A DNA stretch of 38,808 bases from a virus. The stretch covers positions 1 through 38,808 of IMG/VR virus record IMGVR_UViG_3300037882_002169, one strand, 5' to 3'. Below the pieces are notes generated by a model. It saw nothing but the letters and a program-made list of their open reading frames with translations, made no database searches and had not been told where the DNA came from. The position numbers and the translations under genes were made by a program. This document shows positions 7,222 to 13,051 of this stretch, in pieces (positions within the stretch are counted from its first letter, which is position 1; each line of letters opens with the position of its first letter).

Positions 7222-8092
7222 ATAGCGTATCTCCTTCCTCATGAGTACGGTCTCTGCACACACGCTCGAACCATCCCAAATTGGCGCTGCTGATCGCGGT
7301 GTACCGCCCACCCCCATCGATTGCAGGTTTAATCGCCGCGAAGGTTTCCCCCGCCTCAGGGTTGAAGGCGGCCTCGTCGCTGAAGACCCCGGAAGGGTGG
7401 TACATGCGAATCTTGCTGACGCCTTGGGGGAAGCCGATGATCTCGCTTTGGAGGGAGGGCACCCTCAGGAGCCCAGCCCGGTTGGGGCCCTCGGAGAAGA
7501 TCGCAGGGTGCTGGCGCTTGAGCCAGCTCGGTTGGTTGTCAAAGATGGTCTGGCTGCGGGCGATGAGCTCCCGGGTCTTGGAGGCATCCTCACTTTGGAA
7601 GATGTTTTGCTTCCCCTCATGGAACAGGCTGTCCCAGGTGTACAAGGTCACAATGAGCCACGTCATCATCATGTCCCGGGACTTCTCCACCGCCACCATT
7701 TTTTCCGTTTGCCACACATCAATGATGGGCTCGAAGTAGGGCATCATGGTGAAGGGGCGGATCTTCGGGAGTTCACGGAAGACCTGTTTGAATTCTTGCT
7801 CTTTGGAGAGGGCCTGCTTGTGGAGCTCCAGCATGTGGGGCTTGCGTTGCTCCAGCACGTAGGTGTTGTGGTCCCCACAGAGAAGGCACTGATAGAGGTT
7901 CTTGGGGTCCTTGGTGTAGACGTAGGGGACCAGGTGGGCGGCAGGGTCAATCCAATAGAGGACGTCCTCCGCGCAGAGGGCCCACTCCCGGCGGGCGACC
8001 TCCACCATGGCCTCGGCACGGCCCTTGGGGGGCAGCCTCTCTATCTCTCTTTTGAGGTGTGGAGTTAAATATGGCTTAAGTTCGGTCGGCAT
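7214..8092 (-). CDS. terL: Terminase large subunit, N-terminal ATPase half (292 aa)
   Basis: This is the packaging motor ATPase. A Walker A-like loop stands at residues 133-145 (VAVEKSRDMMMTW), in the position of the usual KSRqmGkT/S, and it lacks the normal Gly-Lys. Walker B is SGVFSDEAAF with Asp239 and Glu240. AISSAN (267-271) matches the coupling motif. A short metal-binding-like CLLC lies at residues 69-72. The protein ends at ...GDTLYV, just where a nuclease domain would begin, and that domain is 2.4 kb downstream at 3884-4762. The start overlaps the cupin stop (TAATG). This is a split terminase; activity would require the two chains to assemble. Confidence 0.82.
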   Translation of the reverse strand: MPTELKPYLTPHLKREIERLPPKGRAEAMVEVARREWALCAEDVLYWIDPAAHLVPYVYTKDPKNLYQCLLCGDHNTYVLEQRKPHMLELHKQALSKEQEFKQVFRELPKIRPFTMMPYFEPIIDVWQTEKMVAVEKSRDMMMTWLIVTLYTWDSLFHEGKQNIFQSEDASKTRELIARSQTIFDNQPSWLKRQHPAIFSEGPNRAGLLRVPSLQSEIIGFPQGVSKIRMYHPSGVFSDEAAFNPEAGETFAAIKPAIDGGGRYTAISSANLGWFERVCRDRTHEEGDTLYV

Positions 8093-8460
8093 TAGAAAGG
8101 GAGGAGGGGACCACTCGGGTCTCGGCGTTCCACGTCCGCGTCGTCATGGTGGCTGCTGACCTCCAGCATCAATGCGGGGGCCTCCACGGCACCAAACCGG
8201 TGCCAGGTCCCTACGGGGACATGGACGCAGTCCCCGGGGGCCTTCGTTTCCCAGCGCCCACCCTCAAGCTGGATCATGGGGGAGCCCTCCAGGATGATAA
8301 AACTTTCACTCTTAATTAGATGTCGATGGTTAGAGCACATCATACCGGGATCCACTACCAGTATCTTCCCGCAGTACGCTGGGGTATTTACTAACCAAAC
8401 CTCTGCTCCCCACATCTTATCTACATGGAGATACCCATCGAACTTGGTGAGATCAACCAT
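8092..8460 (-). CDS. Cupin-domain protein, possible sugar isomerase/epimerase (122 aa)
   Basis: A single cupin barrel is visible. The first motif is PGMMCSNHRHLIKSESFIILEG (with His and Glu metal ligands); the second is PGDCVHVPVGTWHRFGA. The WGAEVW start and the GTWHRF ending resemble mannose-6-phosphate isomerase-like and WbuC/dTDP-sugar cupins. The ATG at 8460 is chosen because it forms TAATG with the HNH gene stop and has GGGAG upstream; the longer in-frame start at 8502 lies inside that gene. In context with the HldE-like kinase and nucleotidyltransferase it may act on a phosphorylated sugar. The reaction cannot be specified. Confidence 0.75.
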   Translation of the reverse strand: MVDLTKFDGYLHVDKMWGAEVWLVNTPAYCGKILVVDPGMMCSNHRHLIKSESFIILEGSPMIQLEGGRWETKAPGDCVHVPVGTWHRFGAVEAPALMLEVSSHHDDADVERRDPSGPLLPF

Positions 8461-8846
8461 TATTCTCCCTTCCAGTGTTTCATACGGTGGCAGTTTGCAC
8501 ACAGTAGTTGTAGTTCACATGGAGATGCTACACCCCTGGCTAATAGACGGTACAATTTCGCAGAGTTGCTACGTGTAGTCCGGAGCCCTAGAGATTCTCG
8601 ATGCTGCTTCCCATCATTGTTAACATGGTCTATATCTAAACAAGGGTACCGTGCTTCCCCACATACTACACAACAACCTCCTAGCTGAGCTACAGCTAAT
8701 TGCTTGTACTTCCGATGCGCGGTTCGACTTGCTGCTTTAATAGGTTCTGGGTTCTGCCTATATTTTGCCCTACACAAGTCTCGGCATTGCGTACAAAAAG
8801 ATTTGTCCAATCTGGGGTGAGCACCACAACGCTTGCACATATCCAT
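8460..8846 (-). CDS. HNH homing-type endonuclease (128 aa)
   Basis: The N-terminal zinc ribbon (CKRCGAHPRLDKSFCTQC) is followed by a basic linker and an HNH core: CVVCGEARYPCLDIDHVNNDG, then ELQLLCANCHRMKH. The two CxxC pairs bind structural zinc, and the His of DHVNNDG is catalytic. It closely resembles the HNH protein at 28890-29351 (shared DHVNNDG, HR.LG, LCANC). The gene fits exactly between the kinase stop and the cupin start, with TAATG on both sides, and its base composition is less GC-rich than its neighbours. Both points suggest late insertion as a free-standing homing endonuclease. Confidence 0.85.
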   Translation of the reverse strand: MDMCKRCGAHPRLDKSFCTQCRDLCRAKYRQNPEPIKAASRTAHRKYKQLAVAQLGGCCVVCGEARYPCLDIDHVNNDGKQHRESLGLRTTRSNSAKLYRLLARGVASPCELQLLCANCHRMKHWKGE

Positions 8847-9601
8847 TACAAGCTAGCTCCATAAGGGCTAGATAGCGCCCTCCCCACCTGCTGGGCTGCG
8901 AAGCAGAGCGCCGCCCGGGGGGAGGCCCCACACGCAACAGAGTACGCGTAGGCGGCAATCACCACATCCCCAGCCCCAATCACTGTGCGGGGGTGGAGGT
9001 TCTGGGGGAACTCGAAGGCGGTCCGCACACCGTGATCGAGGAGCTCCATGCCTCCGGCCCCAAGGGTCCTCACCACGGTGGGGGTGCTCGCGTAGAGGCG
9101 CTCGTGGGCGGAGTACTCGGAGGCGTTGGGGAAGAAGATGGGGAAGCTGGCCCAGGCGTGGGGGCTGGTCTTCGTGTCGATGAAAGTGGGTACCTCGAAG
9201 GCGTGGAGGAGCTCCATCAGGCGGCTGCGCACTAGTGGGGTGAAACCCCCCTTCCCGTAGTCACTGATGACTACAGCGTCGAAGGCCCCCAGAGGGGGGA
9301 GGGCCCCCACGTCGATGGGATCGCAATGGTCCCCCTCATCCCAGCGCGCCACACAGGTGTCCCCCACGAAGAGACGGTTTTTCACGGGGCCCGCGTCTGG
9401 ATAGCCTGGTTGGTAGGTAGGGGTCACTGAGGCTCCGAGGCTTCGGAGGATTGCAGCGACCTTGGCTGCGCCCCCAGGCTGCTCAGTGATAGACTGGGGC
9501 TTCACCACGGGGATTGGGGCCTCGGGGGAGAGGCGCTCCGCGGTGCCGACCAGGCTACGGTCCACCATGGCTTCGCCGATTACTAGGATGTTAGGGGTCA
9601 T
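8846..9601 (-). CDS. PfkB-family sugar kinase, HldE N-terminal-like (251 aa)
   Basis: The sequence follows the heptose-7-phosphate kinase half of HldE. ILVIGEAMVDRSLVG opens the Rossmann-like core. RLSPEAPIPVVK and PGGAAKVA (residues 24-49) match the conserved substrate region, and VVISDYGKGG the central strand. VIGAGDVVIAAYAY (207-220) holds the anion hole and catalytic Asp212. At 251 residues it is shorter than the roughly 310 of cellular HldE kinase domains, mostly at the lid. The start overlaps the previous stop by ATGA. With the nucleotidyltransferase at 6730-7221 it reconstitutes both HldE activities as separate chains. Confidence 0.82.
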   Translation of the reverse strand: MTPNILVIGEAMVDRSLVGTAERLSPEAPIPVVKPQSITEQPGGAAKVAAILRSLGASVTPTYQPGYPDAGPVKNRLFVGDTCVARWDEGDHCDPIDVGALPPLGAFDAVVISDYGKGGFTPLVRSRLMELLHAFEVPTFIDTKTSPHAWASFPIFFPNASEYSAHERLYASTPTVVRTLGAGGMELLDHGVRTAFEFPQNLHPRTVIGAGDVVIAAYAYSVACGASPRAALCFAAQQVGRALSSPYGASL

Positions 9602-9909
9602 TGTCGGGTTGGGGCCTCCACTGCCCCGGGTTCGGTCCAGGCCTCCGGCCCCGCAGCGCTAGGCCGCTGCACGGTGAAAACACGCTTGCCGTCGTAGCGG
9701 AAGTTCAGGGGGATGAGTTCCCCGGCGGCAGTCACGGTGTCGTCCAGGGGCCACTGACTGCTGGTGACCTCCAGGGAAAGGTAGCGCTCCAGGTAGGGAC
9801 TGACCGCGAAGCCCACGGCTTCACTGTCAAAGGGGATCTCCCCCTGGCTGTAGTGGGCCATGAGGTCCTTCAGGGACTGGAGATCGAAGATCAGCATTCG
9901 GCTAGCCAT
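9598..9909 (-). CDS. Unknown protein, paralogue B of a tandem pair (103 aa)
   Basis: The start MASRMLIFDLQSLKDL is taken because TAA of the preceding gene lies just before it; the in-frame ATG at 9978 would overlap that gene. The pattern is a helix (LQSLKDLMAHYS), then GEIPFDSEAVGFAVSP, and a C-terminal beta segment (IPLNFRYDGKRVFTV). The same order, including GEIP and the final FxYxxKRxF-like strand, occurs in the protein just upstream, so the two are probably an old tandem duplication. The C-terminus has a loose Pro/Ala tail. No known domain was recognised. Confidence 0.75.
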   Translation of the reverse strand: MASRMLIFDLQSLKDLMAHYSQGEIPFDSEAVGFAVSPYLERYLSLEVTSSQWPLDDTVTAAGELIPLNFRYDGKRVFTVQRPSAAGPEAWTEPGAVEAPTRQ

Positions 9910-9911
9910 GG

Positions 9912-10136
9912 TTAGGAGACTCCATAGAGCTTCCTGTTCTTGAAACTCAGCCGCAGCGGTGGCAGCCCGCTGGTCCACGCTCCGCTTCCTGCCTGGATTG
10001 CGATCTCCCGGGAACTGGGGTTGAGCATCAGACGCTGCGCAGCAGCATCCTCTGGGATCTCCCCCTCCCCTGCGTAGTCCCGTAGCAACCGTACCACATC
10101 ATCGATTGTGAGGATTACCTGCCTGCGGCGCAGCAT
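9912..10136 (-). CDS. Unknown protein, paralogue A of a tandem pair (74 aa)
   Basis: It starts MLRRRQVILTIDDVVRLL and continues with GEGEIPEDAAAQRLMLNP, an alternating beta stretch, and LRLSFKNRKLYGV at the end. This parallels its downstream neighbour segment by segment. The ATG at 10136 is preferred to an upstream GTG because it aligns with the start of the paralogue and forms TAATG with a tiny upstream frame; GAGG lies about ten bases before. The small size and helix plus GEIP plus C-terminal strands suggest a compact single domain, perhaps an assembly chaperone or a minor head protein. That is only a guess. Confidence 0.65.
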   Translation of the reverse strand: MLRRRQVILTIDDVVRLLRDYAGEGEIPEDAAAQRLMLNPSSREIAIQAGSGAWTSGLPPLRLSFKNRKLYGVS

Positions 10137-10195
10137 TATCCCTGCCTCGCACAGGGCCCGGTGTGGCGCTGCCCACAGGTCCCGCACTTCTTCAT
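10136..10195 (-). CDS. Possible 19-aa Cys-containing microprotein
   Basis: A frame of 19 codons (MKKCGTCGQRHTGPCARQG) fills the gap between two genes. Its ATG follows the previous stop by one base, and its stop forms TAATG with the next start. It has a CxxC and a third Cys with a His, a half zinc-knuckle. It may be only a translation-coupling leader for the next gene. The perfect packing of stops and starts is the sole support. Confidence 0.35.
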   Translation of the reverse strand: MKKCGTCGQRHTGPCARQG

Positions 10196-10196
10196 C

Positions 10197-10370
10197 TTAG
10201 CTGCCTTCGCCATCGGCGTCCTCCCGAGTTTCTAACCATCTCTCATACCGGAGGGGCACCCGGCTCTGCCACTCTTCCCCCCTCACATACCGCAGGTAGT
10301 CCTCCAGGTGCTCCGGGAGTGGGACGGGTTCCACCCGACGGCGCTGGAGCAGGCGGGCGTAGAGGTTCAC
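10197..10370 (-). CDS. Unknown small charged protein (57 aa)
   Basis: The start is a GTG overlapping the previous stop (GTGA) with GAGG seven bases upstream. The longer in-frame ATG at 10424 lies within the preceding gene. The product is helical and rich in Arg, Glu and Leu (RLLQRRRVEPVPL, EDYLRYVRGEEWQ, RYERWLETRED) and ends in an acidic tail. No domain is recognised. Position near the head of the late operon gives no specific clue. Confidence 0.6.
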   Translation of the reverse strand: MNLYARLLQRRRVEPVPLPEHLEDYLRYVRGEEWQSRVPLRYERWLETREDADGEGS

Positions 10371-10573
10371 GTCCGCGCCTCGCTGTACCCATCGGGGCCG
10401 CAAGTCACTGGGTAGGGACCCCAAGGCTCCGAGGGGAGTCGGGACTCCAACCGATTCACCCGCCCCTCCAGCGCCTCCAACCTCCGGAGCAGCACATCTC
10501 GGTCCTCATGCTGGAATTCCCGCATCCAGTACTCCTCACTATCCATCGGCAGGGTGCTGTGGTCAATTCCCAT
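10367..10573 (-). CDS. Short coiled-coil protein (68 aa)
   Basis: The ATG at 10573 overlaps the previous stop by a few bases and has GGAG eight bases upstream. The middle (LLRRLEALEGRVNRLESRL) shows clean heptads with Leu at core positions, so a short dimeric or trimeric coiled coil is expected. It is flanked by an acidic N-terminus and a Gly/Pro-rich C-terminus. It may be a small scaffold or oligomerisation partner; there is no family match that I recognise. Confidence 0.6.
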   Translation of the reverse strand: MGIDHSTLPMDSEEYWMREFQHEDRDVLLRRLEALEGRVNRLESRLPSEPWGPYPVTCGPDGYSEART

Positions 10574-10982
10574 AGGGAGGCTCCAACTTCTGCGCCACCC
10601 GCGCCGCGGGCGCACGCTGCTCCTCTTGCTCCGCGTGTTCATGCCGGAGGTGGATGGTGACCGCCTCCGCCAGCGTAGCTGCTCCCCGGCACACCGGGGC
10701 CACCTGCATTTGGGGGCTCAGGTGGTCCGCCCGCAGGGCAAACTCGGTGCAGGGCTCATTACACTGGGGGCACTGCTCCATCTTGATTGCCAGCACATGA
10801 CCCCCACACCCCGGGCAGCGGGTCAGCGCAAGGGTGGGCGCCCAGGTGTGGCCGCGGGAGCAGCGATTGGAGGAGCACACCTGGGCAGCGGGGCCCGGCT
10901 CCGGGAAGATCCCAGGCCCGATAGGAGGGGGTTGGGGGGCCGGAGGCGGGGTTTCTGGGGGGTTTTGTGGGGAGAAACTCAT
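10563..10982 (-). CDS. Proline-rich zinc-ribbon protein, first gene of the leftward operon (139 aa)
   Basis: Residues 1-33 are a Pro-rich disordered tail. It is followed by Cys pairs: C(SSNR)CSRGH, CPGCGG and CPQCNEPC. Four or more Cys in two CxxC knuckles would bind at least one zinc. The C-terminal part is helical with a His/Glu-rich stretch (IHLRHEHAEQEEQR). It lies immediately downstream of the consensus promoter at 11000-11029 and so opens the operon. The ribosome binding site is weak. The function is unknown; zinc ribbons of this kind occur in many proteins of this genome. Confidence 0.7.
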   Translation of the reverse strand: MSFSPQNPPETPPPAPQPPPIGPGIFPEPGPAAQVCSSNRCSRGHTWAPTLALTRCPGCGGHVLAIKMEQCPQCNEPCTEFALRADHLSPQMQVAPVCRGAATLAEAVTIHLRHEHAEQEEQRAPAARVAQKLEPPYGN

Positions 10983-11518
10983 TTCACTCTTTACAGTCCA
11001 TTATATCACAGATCTCCCCGCTTTGTCAAGAGCTTACGGGCTGCGTAGGGGGGATAATTTTGAGGAGGGCGCCCCGGGAAAACCGCTCCTTTGTAATCAA
11101 CAAGTTACCGGAGGGCCCGCGGGCGCCCTCCCCACCCTCCTTGCCCTCCCCCGGAGGATCGGACACCCCGGACAGCCAGAGGCCGGACACCTGTCCGAGG
11201 CCCCCAGTGGCTCTGCAAACACCCGCCACAGCCCGTGTGGGGCCGCAGGTAGGCGGAACGCTAACCCTTTTATTTTCAAAAATTTAAAACTGTTCTCAGG
11301 TATTGGTACCGCCCCCCGGACCCCGCTGCTCCGCGCACTTCAAATCGCCCCGCCCCCACCCTCTTCGCCGGGGCTTCGCCCCCAACATCTAGTGGTTCCA
11401 CGTGCGTCATACCCCTAGGGGTAGTACTACGTGGGACGTAGTGGTTGATAGGGGGAGTGTGGGGAGAGGGCGGGGGAATATGCTATCGCCCCCAGCAAGT
11501 AATGTGAGTGGAGTACAC
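10983..11518. other. Non-coding spacer with promoter, hairpins and an AT-rich island
   Basis: There is no credible gene in this 536-base stretch. Besides the leftward promoter at its left end it holds a GC-rich hairpin (GGAGGGC at 11110-11116 with GCCCTCC at 11125-11131). An isolated AT-rich island lies around 11264-11296 in otherwise GC-rich DNA. A perfect 7-bp hairpin ACTACGT/ACGTAGT is at 11426-11442, and a GAGTG/CACTC hairpin at about 11508-11522 falls at the end of the leftward sigma operon. The AT-rich island could be a melting region, for example a replication origin, but no iterons are evident. Confidence 0.5.
11000..11029 (-). promoter_or_regulatory. Sigma70-type promoter for the leftward late operon
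   Basis: On the minus strand a perfect -35 TTGACA (11024-11029) is followed after 18 bases by a perfect -10 TATAAT (11000-11005). Transcription would start close to 10993, about ten bases before the first ATG at 10982. It is the only strong promoter seen for roughly 11 kb of leftward genes. Recognition by the host housekeeping sigma factor is expected. Confidence 0.8.
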
Positions 11519-11704
11519 TCAGGCTGTAGTGTCATGCGGAGCAGGTGCTACTTCATCATAGGCGGGATGGTCCCCATCGCAACAATGGAAGATTGACGGG
11601 GGGACATACTCTGCCATGCAGCGATGGCATTGGTGATAACCCCGTAGGGTTAGGATTGGATGTCGTAACATCCAGCGCCATTTTCGACAGATACAATTAG
11701 ACAT
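11519..11704 (-). CDS. Cys/His-rich small protein downstream of the sigma factor (61 aa)
   Basis: The ATG at 11704 has AGGAG ten bases upstream. The protein contains CIC near the N-terminus, then YHQCHRC and HCCDGDH: seven cysteines and several histidines in 61 residues, enough for one or two zinc sites. It follows the ECF sigma gene in the same direction. That is where anti-sigma factors are normally encoded, and many of them use a His-Cys-Cys zinc motif. The motif here is not the canonical HxxxCxxC, so an anti-sigma role is only a hypothesis. A plain zinc-binding protein is the alternative. Confidence 0.55.
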   Translation of the reverse strand: MSNCICRKWRWMLRHPILTLRGYHQCHRCMAEYVPPSIFHCCDGDHPAYDEVAPAPHDTTA

Positions 11705-11764
11705 GTTTGGGAGTCTCCTGTACTCCGCACGTCCCCCGCAAGCGAGGGCACGCGCAACACAGGA

Positions 11765-12379
11765 TTAGCAAGGGTAGTAGCATTCCAGCATTGATTGGCA
11801 GGGCAGGGGTTCCCCTAGACCGTACATCGCCACTAGGGGCCAAATCGTACGGGCGGATGCAGGCGCCAGGTAGCTTGCACCACCTTGGAACGTGACGCTA
11901 ACGGGCATGGAGTAGCTACCGTAGCGGGCGCGTATTGCACGAACTACACCGCGCAGGTGGCTCTCAGTGCAGGCTAGATTGAGTGCGGCGGTCGAGAAGT
12001 CGCCATTGCAAGCAAGTAGGGTACGGGCACACTGGCCCTGCTCCCCCTTGAGTGTGCGGAGCAGCCAGTTGCATGTTTTGTCTGCAATGGATTCGGGGGC
12101 GGCGTCGAAGCCTTGATTGTCGATTACCCCAAGGGTAGTTGCGCTAGTGCGACGAGTGCGTAGCATATCAATGGCACGATTTTTCACGCTACGCATGAAG
12201 AGGGCTTCAAGGTGCCGCGCGTCAACTGCGCTCTGCAATACGTCGAGGAATGCGTCCTGAACGCATTCCAGCGCGTCCGGTTCGCCCCGAACGATGCGCC
12301 GGGCACTCAGCATAGCGCGACGGCGACAATCGACGTAGACGCGCTCTAGGGCTTCACGATCAGTAGGGTTAGTCAGCAT
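11765..12379 (-). CDS. ECF-type RNA polymerase sigma factor (204 aa)
   Basis: Region 2 is clear at residues 10-85: helices RRRAMLSARRIVRGEPDALECVQDAFLDVL and FMRSVKNRAIDMLRTRR match the core-binding and -10 recognition helices of ECF sigma factors. After a linker, residues about 125-172 (CARTLLACNGDFSTAALNLACTESHLRGVVRAIRARY) resemble region 4 with its helix-turn-helix. Region 3 is absent, as expected for the ECF group. The N-terminal methionine is only about 20 bases from a promoter motif that is repeated on the other strand, and there is no clear ribosome binding site. It probably redirects host RNA polymerase to phage promoters; coliphage phiEco32 also encodes an ECF-family factor. Confidence 0.85.
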   Translation of the reverse strand: MLTNPTDREALERVYVDCRRRAMLSARRIVRGEPDALECVQDAFLDVLQSAVDARHLEALFMRSVKNRAIDMLRTRRTSATTLGVIDNQGFDAAPESIADKTCNWLLRTLKGEQGQCARTLLACNGDFSTAALNLACTESHLRGVVRAIRARYGSYSMPVSVTFQGGASYLAPASARTIWPLVAMYGLGEPLPCQSMLECYYPC

Positions 12380-12398
12380 AGATTCAAATGTACCACAG

Positions 12399-12429
12399 GT
12401 CTACCGATTCGAGCATGGGTGTTTTGGAT
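12399..12429 (-). promoter_or_regulatory. Predicted ECF-sigma promoter driving the sigma gene
   Basis: Read on the minus strand it is ATCCAAAA (12422-12429), a 14-base spacer, then TCGGTAGAC (12399-12407). The identical blocks with identical spacing occur divergently at 12462-12492. Spacing and asymmetry suit -35 and -10 elements of an ECF sigma factor. A start a few bases after the second block would leave a leader of only about a dozen bases before the ATG at 12379. This implies autoregulation. Confidence 0.65.
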
Positions 12430-12461
12430 GATAAATTCTTATGGGTGCATCAACATTTGTT

Positions 12462-12492
12462 ATCCAAAATGGGTGCCTGAAATTCGGTAGAC
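12462..12492 (+). promoter_or_regulatory. Predicted ECF-sigma promoter driving the rightward genes
   Basis: ATCCAAAA (12462-12469), 14 bases, TCGGTAGAC (12484-12492), matching the divergent copy exactly in both blocks and spacing. It would transcribe the gene at 12547 with a leader of about 50 bases and probably the accessory region beyond. ATGGGTG occurs three times in the interval (12415, 12441, 12469), which may be a separate operator. TTGACA at 12515 lacks a matching -10. Confidence 0.65.
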
Positions 12493-12546
12493 TGGTGCAA
12501 GCGAATTACGCCGCTTGACACTCAAACGAAAGCGAGATCAGCAAAC

Positions 12547-12927
12547 ATGACTCCCAACTTGCCTCTACGGCAACCGGGCACCCGCGATACAGCAACCGAC
12601 TTCTGGAGCGATTACGCGCAAGGGAAGGCGGTAGACTCCAAGGTGGGTACTACGGTACCCGGTACTTTTAAAGTCGAAAATGGCACCCTGACCGTTACGA
12701 TTCCCCTTGCAGACGTGACGTTCGAAGACGTGCGCAAGGTCGATGAGATGGTGGACGATGGGAAGGGTGGCAAGCGGCGCAAGCGCTCCGCGACTCTGGT
12801 GGTCAGCGCGACTGCGGACGGGGTGTGCAACATCCCCTTCCACTCCAGCGTCTATCAGCGGGAAGTGCCGCTGGCACCTAAAGCGGCGATCAACCTCAAT
12901 ATCGCACTTGCCCCCGCCAAAGGGTAG
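12547..12927 (+). CDS. Unknown protein, first gene under the predicted phage promoter (126 aa)
   Basis: The ATG follows the predicted ECF promoter; only a weak GAGA lies upstream as a ribosome site. The protein is mostly beta (GTFKVENGTLTVTIPLADVTF, SATLVVSATADGVC, AAINLNIALAPAKG) with a basic loop GKGGKRRKRS in the middle. Such a beta barrel with a positive loop could bind nucleic acid, but no OB-fold or other signature is certain. Two UACG-capped hairpins follow the stop. Being first behind the promoter suggests abundant expression. Confidence 0.75.
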   Translation: MTPNLPLRQPGTRDTATDFWSDYAQGKAVDSKVGTTVPGTFKVENGTLTVTIPLADVTFEDVRKVDEMVDDGKGGKRRKRSATLVVSATADGVCNIPFHSSVYQREVPLAPKAAINLNIALAPAKG

Positions 12928-12937
12928 CGCTAGCCTA

Positions 12938-12990
12938 CAGGGTACCCTACGGGGTACCCTGCTAGTAGGTTACTCCCTACGGGGAGTAAC
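12938..12990 (+). other. Tandem UACG-tetraloop hairpins
   Basis: Two perfect hairpins stand side by side: CAGGGTACCC (12938-12947) pairs with 12952-12961, and GTTACTCCC (12969-12977) pairs with 12982-12990. Both loops are TACG closed by C-G, one of the most stable RNA tetraloops. No run of T follows, so they are less likely to be simple terminators than transcript-end stabilisers or processing sites after the 12547 gene. Confidence 0.65.
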
Positions 12991-13051
12991 GTATTAGCAG
13001 TGAAGTCCCTGCGGAGTCTCATGAAGTCCCCGCGGGGAGCGGAAAGCCCCT

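Noticed and set aside
7241-8068. Long plus-strand open frame opposite the terminase ATPase
   Set aside because: It is antisense to a gene with clear motifs, has no ribosome site or domain, and reflects the GC-rich codon use of the real gene.
12515-12543. TTGACA as a sigma70 promoter before the gene at 12547
   Set aside because: No -10-like sequence at 16-18 bases downstream, and the distance to the ATG is too short for a normal leader.
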